Below, piece after piece: positions 56,919-64,000 of a DNA stretch of 64,000 bases. Source of the stretch: Larimichthys crocea (lineage: Eukaryota > Chordata > Actinopteri > Sciaenidae); assembly GCF_000972845.2 (NCBI RefSeq), contig NC_040018.1:15411157-15475156 (forward strand). Reading direction: 5' to 3'. The notes below the pieces were generated by a model, which ran no database searches, was not told the DNA's origin, and was given only the letters and a program-made list of their open reading frames with translations. A program made the translations under genes and the position numbers. Within the stretch, counting starts at the first letter, position 1; every line of letters starts with the position of its first letter.

Positions 56919-56947
<29 letters not shown>
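56918..56947. repeat. (CA)n microsatellite
   Basis: Short uninterrupted CA tract. Confidence 0.85.
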
Positions 56948-56949
<2 letters not shown>

Positions 56950-58620
56950 CCTGCCTTGCCTCCATTATGACAAGTGGCAGCGCTTTTAGCCTTCGCCATA
57001 GGGAGACACACTAAGACAGGATGGGTTAGAAAAGATTTCAGCCCCCCTTGCAGACATCCTGCCTGGGCCCCCCTTTTACTACTATCCGGACTATCCTCCC
57101 CTTTGCCTCCTACCTCCATCACCCGCACAGCACCCAAGCAAGCACAGAAAAAACAAAAATAGACAATAGGCTTTGTGTATGTCTATGACTGTACACTCAT
57201 ATGCACATATATGTGTGCGAGTCAGGGCTGGAGGGCATATGCTACACCTCTTGGGTGCGTGTTCCACATTCTTCCCAAGCAGATATTAAATTAAAGCAAT
57301 AAATGTAATTAACATGCAGATCAGATGCCACCCAGAAGACAAAAGAGGGGCTTTGCAAAGTGACAGGTTACGAAAGACACAGAGGGATGGATGGAGAGAA
57401 ACAGAGAATTAACAAGGAAGAGTGAAGCCCTGCTCCATTATTTAGCTCACTAACTGGCCTGCTGTCATCACTCAGCTGTCCTACACATGTGCATAATGGT
57501 GTCAGCATAGAAGCAAGAGGAATGCACAGAGCTACAACAAATGTTTATTTTCATTATAAGTTAATTTAACAAGTATTATCTTGATTGATGGTTACTTGTT
57601 TGGTCTATAAAACGATTTTTAACAAATATAGCACACATAGCTGCCAATTACTTGATCCAATATTTAAGCTTTGCCTCTTCTGTAGCCCTAACTCTCTTAT
57701 AAAAAAGAAAACATCTTGATATATCTAGAGGTGGTAACAACAGGAATATGTAGTTAGTAGTTTATTAGGCACAGATGTATGGTCTAATGCAATTTATAAC
57801 AAGTCAATGAAACAAATCTTATCTTTGTGTTGCTCATTTTCAGTGATAAATATTAATTTCCTAACCAAACTGCTGCTCAAAGTATAACACCGAAATACAT
57901 AATTTTGTTATCTGGCCATAATTGTAAAAATGTCTGTGTGTTCTTTAATGTTGATTTTTTAAAAATCAAATAAACAAAACAAAAACAGAAAGACAAGTAG
58001 ACAATAATTCATTCAGTTACCATTAAAGATTTGAATATTGAGATCAAATAGCCCTATTTTAGACTAAACAGTGGCTTAGTAATAAACAAAGCACCACCAA
58101 CTTAAAATGTAAAGCTTATACAGCCCAATTAGTCATACAGACCCAGCAGTTCCTTGTCCGACTGACCCTTTAACCCAGACCTGGCCTAGCAGTGAAACAC
58201 CATCAGACATCTTCTGACTGACAGCCATACAGGACCAATCGCAAGACATTTACATATCCTTTAGCCAATTAGAAAAGCAGGGGTGGGCTGTCTTCAGGTT
58301 TGTGTGTGCTAGAGTAGACTTTGAGGAGATTAGATGAGGGTGGTGCAGTAATCTCTTTCATATTTACTTTACACGGCTGTAAATATGCTGCTTATATGCC
58401 CCCCTTCCCCCATCATTAAATACATAGACATGCAGCACCATATGGTAAAGCTCCAAAGCTTTGCTGTAAAACAGGCCACAGAAACGAACAAGGATATAAA
58501 AATGAGGGTGAAAAGGGAGATGTGAGACATAGGTTAAAACAGGGACTAGGGAGTAGGTCTCTAGATTGAGCATGCTTGGCTGTCTTCCCTTCCTTGCTAT
58601 CCTCCTACTATCCAAGTGTC

Positions 58621-58624
<4 letters not shown>

Positions 58625-58684
<60 letters not shown>
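58625..58684. repeat. (TG)n microsatellite
   Basis: Sixty bases of uninterrupted TG. Confidence 0.95.
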
Positions 58685-58686
<2 letters not shown>

Positions 58687-58896
58687 CAACAGGGGAGTGT
58701 GGTGAGGCCTATTAACACACGTAGTGGTAATAGGCAGGGGGAGCCAGGATGTGTCTGAGCCACTGACCTGCCCATTAGCTCTCTCCACTCCGCTAAGCCC
58801 TCACATCGATCACCCAGCCACACATCATTGATCTGGAAAACCAGGCACGAGCGCACTACTTAGACATACCCTCCATCTCTCACGCTTCGCAGTGTT

Positions 58897-58898
<2 letters not shown>

Positions 58899-58943
<45 letters not shown>

Positions 58944-58946
58944 GTG
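58899..58946. repeat. (TG)n microsatellite
   Basis: A second TG tract about 215 bp after the previous one, with one CG interruption. Confidence 0.95.
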
Positions 58947-61900
58947 AAAGACAGGGAGAAAAAGAAAAAGAGAGAGGGGTCTTGAGTGTGTATGAGGGGG
59001 ATGGTAAATGTGTGTGTTTCTATATGTGTTTCAACAGCTTGTGTGCTCTGGTGTGTTTTAGCTTTATGAATGTTAGACAGGTTCAAGGGTCTGAGTGGAC
59101 ACACACATCCACAGACACCCTTCATTACACATACAAAAGGGCAGAGGAATTTAAAAGCCTGTTGTTATATAATTCCTCCCATTATTCAAATGTATTCCAC
59201 CTTCCCACCTTTCTGCTGTGACATAATTAACAATGTACACTCGTCTATTAGCCACACTGGCGATAGCTAATTGTTAGTGTGTAGTAGTATTGTCAGTGTG
59301 AATGTACAAAGCACATAGACAATCAAAACCCTGTACTTTGCCCATGTACAAGCAAAGACAAGCACAAAACAGAGATATACTTAAAGACTTGCATGTGTAC
59401 ACACTTTGACCTGGATGCAGGCGCAGCAGCGGTAAGTGTTGAATCCTCATGGACAGTCTCAGCTGCTAATTAGATCAAATTGTTCCTGCCACACTCTCAT
59501 TCTAGAGATGAAGTCTCACTGCCTGTTCCCCTAAATACGACCACAGAGAGAGGTACCAGAATAACTATATAACTCTGAAAAAGAGAGGAAGCGATATGAA
59601 GAGAGACAAGGAGATACAGTGAGAGGTTACAGAAACTTTGCTGTTTGCGTATAGCAGAAAAGAGAAGAATAAATGAGCGGAGAGAGGGAAGCAAATCGGG
59701 ATGATATAGACATAGAGTGGGAAGAGGAAAAAAGATGAGACCAGTACAGATGGAGACATGTGGATGCATGTCAGTCAGCAGCAGATGCAGCTGCGTTTCT
59801 GTAAAGAATGGAGGAAAAAAAAAACCTGAATGAAGGATCTACACAGCAGAGTTAGCTGAGGTGTTTTTACATATAAAAAAAACACTTATACGCGCCTGTA
59901 CGTTTGTGCAAACACATTCACACAGCATGATCGCTGGTGCTATAGCACTGTAGGCTGCAAACTGTTTGACAGCAAACAAAGCAATTAAATAGATGAAACA
60001 GTTTTTAGCTCAGAATACCTTACTGTAAACACAGACACTGATGTGTTGCTGAGTTTAAAAGTAAGCTCTGATATCACTTGTTTTCCATGTTTCAACACTA
60101 GTTAAACGTGGAGTTTTACACAGTATATGAGAGGGATGAACTGGAATTGCATTAAATGTGGGTGTGTTATGCGAAACTACAACCTTTTTGTGACTTGTAT
60201 ATCACTTTCTCGAACCAAAACATAACCCACAAAAACCCTGGATCGTTTCCATTATCCCTGCCTTCTCACACACACGCGCACTCCCCCCCCACACACACAC
60301 ACATACCCTCAAACAGATGGCACAGGGATGGTGGTAGCCAAACCAATTATTTACCTAATTATGACTTACCACTTAACAGCATAATCTCCCCTCACAATTG
60401 TTAGGTATTAAAATAGGGGTGATTAAGGGGGTTTTTGCAAATCTAAACAAAATCATTATGCTTGCAGTGGAGTTAACAGCGACGACCCAATGTGCCCACT
60501 TGATCGGTCCGCACTGAACATTCCTAACATACACACTGCTATGTTTTAAAGTGCTTTTTGTCTGGCTGTCTGTGTCCACAATGTATTATCATGTATAGAG
60601 TGATACATATACAGGAAATGGAGAGAGGAAAGGAGAGAGAGATGTAGCAGCCGCCAGCGTGAGTTCAAGCCCATGCTAATAGGGTAATTGCATTGATTTC
60701 CATTTAGCTGCACTCTCTGATGTTATTTACAGCATTTAGCCCAACAAACAAGGCCTTTCTCTCTTCTCCCAGCTTGCTTTCAACCAGCCGTGACATGCTG
60801 TCAACCCCTTTTCCTCTACCCTCTGCCCCCCTTCACCCTTTTCACAACTGCCAAAACAGCCAAATACATTATTAGGCCATTAATAGCAGTCACGCTTACA
60901 CATCCCTCCACCCTCCTCCCTCCTGATTCATTCCAGTGTTGTAGTCCCTCCCTCCCTGCCCCTCCCCTCCTCTCAGGCCTGTTGGCATGGGCACTGAGCT
61001 ACTTTGAAGTGGCCTTGTTTATCCAACCAGCCTGAGATGGGGTTGTGTGTGGTGGGGTGAGGAGTGGAAAGGTTTTTGTTTAGGTGGACCACATGTCAAG
61101 GCCTTACAAGTGTTTGTATTAAAGGTGTTCTGGACCTTCGTAGAGGCTCCTATCACAGCTGAGGCGGCCCTCTTCAAAAAGTTGGAGCGATGCGGGATGC
61201 ATGTGCGGTGACTGTTTGAGCTGCTTTGTGCTTTTACTGAATGAATCTGGTGGAGATAGTGTAAGAAAGGCTAATGAGCTTTTTAGTAATGCCAGACAAT
61301 TTTTAATTTCGTGACCTAACAAAGCATTTCTGATGTAAATCCTGTGATTTGCAGTAAACATGATTACTTCAGGTATACAATCATGACGGTGAAATGACAG
61401 TCACCAGGTTAAATCCAATCAGCCTGAAGAAGTCTAATCTCTCACCCGCCTGTCTCACATGTCTCACAACAATAGGCTACACAAGAGAGAGAGAGCGTGA
61501 GAAAGAGTGTGGCAGTGATTAGCATGCAGCAGACAGCGTTGTATTAGTGCTTTATTAATGTGGTGGTCACGTCCGGGACACAGACAGACTGCATTAAGCT
61601 CATCATCACTCTTCTGCACACATCAAGGACTCTGCCGAGACCTGCAACCTACCACACTAGTTAGAGAGCAACAGGAGATGTGATAGATCTCTATGTGTGT
61701 GCTGAGTGAATGTAATTCACTTTTTTAGTCACTGGTGCACAGTGGTTTACAGTGAAAAAGGGCAGGAGGTTGTTGTGTAGTGAGCACAAGGTTCAGTATG
61801 TAGGAGTGTTTTGTACATTCAAGAAGAACATATGTGTTCTGTGTTTGTGACGAGCATCCTCACATATGACTCATTTCATTCACATCCAAGGGCTGCGTGG

Positions 61901-63435
61901 GTGGTATAGTGGCTTGGTATTACCACCACAGAGAAACTAGTGTGTGCGTGTTATCCATACATGGAGTGTGAGTGCAACATATGTCATTTGGTTTTACCCA
62001 AAGGACGCTGCACTACAATCGATACCCACACATTTCAGTGTCGCCACCCCCTGTGAGAATCAAACATCTACATGTTAGCACTATGCTGTCTGCAGAGCTC
62101 CGAGGTAAGTGCTCCTACATTTGTGCAACGGTTGTCATTTAGACAAAGGCTGGGAGAGAGCAAGGACAGTGTCAGGAATCATCCACTGAATGTGTCTTTT
62201 GAGTGGTTTACAGGTTTCTTTCTTTCAGAGCCTTTTATCAGTAGATTCAGGAGGTGATGGCCAAAGGCAGTTGATAAAAAAAAAGCAGGTTGTTTAAACC
62301 TATTCCCTTTACTTCATCCTCCCTCCCTCCCTCCCTCCTTACGCATCCCTTGTTTTGTTTTATTGAATATTGGCTGTGGAGCATTCAGCTCCTGTCAGTG
62401 AAGCCATTTTTAACATCTGCCAGCTTTCTTTCTGTCACCTGATAAAAAGATATATGCCCATATGTCATTGGCCTATTGCGCTTTACAGAGACTACACTGT
62501 GACATCAATCACCTTGGCCCACTGCTACAAAGCTAGCTATGACAGTGCTTTTACAAGAAAAGCAGGTGTAGTCTGTCTCTCAATCACTGCAAATAAAAGA
62601 TTATACTTTACACTAGGTGTAGGTATTACTTTCTTTCACCATGTAGGTTCAAACACCAATAGCGAGTGCCCTACTGTAAGACGATAAGGGAGGCTAAGGC
62701 GCCTCTATCCCGGCAGAACACACACACTCAGAGGGATAAGCTATGGACTAGTCCGGATCCTTGAAACACACAAACATGAAGAAGCAGAAGCTCCCGTCTC
62801 ACCGCTAAGCAAGCAGGAGAAGGAGGGAGGGAAGATGAGGAGAGAATGAAAGGATTTACTCTTCATCTGCGGATGAACATGCCATCTCCTCCTCCCTGTT
62901 AGCACAGATTCCCTTGCTTCCCTTTACCTCTAATTGCCAATTCAGCCCTCTTTTCAGCACTGTCAGCCTGCTTTAAAACACCCACTGTCTTTGGACAACT
63001 GGGTTACTGATGACTGATGACATGAGAAGTGTTTGGTAACACTCTTTACATTCCAAAGCAACATAAGCTATGGCTATGAACATTAGAAACACATTGCTTA
63101 AGCCAAGCACACACTTCACACTCCTCCAACACACTTTCCCTGCATGCAGATGGTGCGTGTTTAAAGCCAGCAGGGCAAGGCCGCGCATGTCAGCGTGCGT
63201 GCAGCTGTGTGTATCTGTGATACGTGCATAAACGTTTGAGTGTGCTTGTCTGCGTATGCGAGTGCTTGAGGTCTCACCTGGGGGACGAGAAATTAACACA
63301 GGCAAATTTTACCACGTTCATTTTCATTTTGTTGGTAACAAGACCATCTGCTAACCATCCTGCACCACACTAGAAAAAAAACAAAAAAACAAAAGAGAAG
63401 TGGGCTACGCTGCAATCACTACAACAGGCCCTTGC

Positions 63436-63436
<1 letters not shown>

Positions 63437-63478
<42 letters not shown>
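63437..63478. repeat. 42-base poly-C run
   Basis: Forty-two consecutive C on the plus strand, exceptionally long for a homopolymer of this base. Confidence 0.95.
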
Positions 63479-63696
63479 AGGGTAGGCATACCCACAACTC
63501 AAGTGTGCCATGGTGCTGCTGCCAGCCTTTAAACCTCTCCGACTCCCACTGCCTTGCTCTCTGTGGTTTTCGTGATGAAAGAGGGAAGGCAGATCAGAGG
63601 AAAACATGGCAGCCAAAAGACTTGTATCCACAGCCAAGGCTAAAACCAGAGCACAGAGTCACTGCCCTTCACCGTTCACCTACAGCACAGACTTGT

Positions 63697-63698
<2 letters not shown>

Positions 63699-63750
<52 letters not shown>

Positions 63751-63772
63751 ACACACACACACACACACACAC
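63699..63772. repeat. (CA)n microsatellite
   Basis: About 74 bp of CA with a single CAGA interruption. Confidence 0.95.
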
Positions 63773-64000
63773 TGTGTAGGCAAACACGTGGACAAACACT
63801 GCCATACATTATACCACATTATTTATCTGTGTACAAAACGTGTGTTTGTGCTGACACAAAGAGGAACTGATCTGCCCAAGTGTGTGTGCGATGTGTATAT
63901 CTGTGTTAGAATACAGATGGGCTCCAGTGGGCTGTTACAAACCCTCTCTGACAGCGGCTTAACGAGGGCACTGGCCTTTGGCTCCTACATCTGTGTCGGT

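Larger units (their letters stand above)
53650..64000. other. Upstream or intergenic DNA, no gene supported
   Basis: No reading frame resembles a known protein, and the long frames are microsatellite or low-complexity products. It could be gse1 upstream sequence or a further intron if a more distal promoter exists to the right, which is plausible because vertebrate GSE1 genes can have far-upstream first exons. Confidence 0.5.

Noticed and set aside
59100..59125. ATG AAG G followed by GTGTCT on the minus strand, a possible MKG start exon for gse1
   Set aside because: The donor is weak, the position is far upstream, and the sequence is low-complexity. It is probably coincidental.
61889..61935. 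tRNA-like or SINE-like stretch GTGGGTGGTATAGTGGCTTG
   Set aside because: It lacks a cloverleaf, a proper B box and a tail. It resembles a fragment of a fish repeat too weakly to call.

Overview
This is nuclear genomic DNA of a ray-finned fish, most likely a teleost. Genes are split by canonical GT-AG introns, dinucleotide microsatellites (CA/TG, TC) are very abundant, and there are fish-type degenerate SINE, LINE-tail and hAT/MITE repeats. Species cannot be named from the sequence. No operons, CRISPR arrays, viral genes, rRNA or convincing tRNA genes were seen.

Four protein-coding genes occur in the order and relative orientation known from human 16q24.1 (GSE1, GINS2, EMC8, COX4I1). (1) cox4i1, minus strand, 5' part only: the mitochondrial presequence exon at 1104-1179 and the start of the next exon at 1-48. 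(2) emc8, plus strand, 5 exons, 2653-4549, 204 aa, head-to-head with cox4i1 across a short CpG-rich bidirectional promoter. (3) gins2, plus strand, 5 exons, 7700-10368, 186 aa, with a perfect E2F-type site just upstream. (4) gse1, minus strand, 15 coding exons from 36139 down to 14334, 1241 aa, tail-to-tail with gins2. A probable non-coding first exon of gse1 lies in a CpG-rich block near 53.3-53.6 kb, which would make intron 1 about 17 kb.

The rest is non-coding. 4.55-7.33 kb is emc8 3' UTR plus spacer with a degenerate interspersed repeat. 10.65-13.75 kb is the convergent gins2/gse1 spacer. 14.3-36 kb holds the gse1 coding exons and introns. 36-53 kb is the microsatellite-rich first intron, carrying a SINE, a MITE and an internally deleted hAT transposon with an exact 8-bp target duplication. 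53.7-64 kb is upstream or intergenic DNA with further microsatellites, a candidate repeat and a 42-base poly-C run.

Functionally the block mixes housekeeping genes with a chromatin gene: respiration (cox4i1), ER membrane-protein insertion (emc8), replication initiation (gins2) and an LSD1/CoREST/HDAC-associated cofactor (gse1). They share a neighbourhood, not a pathway. No undescribed biological system is evident. The most notable non-genic structures are the symmetric CCAAT palindrome in the cox4i1/emc8 promoter and the hAT element that still carries what looks like the first coding exon of its transposase.
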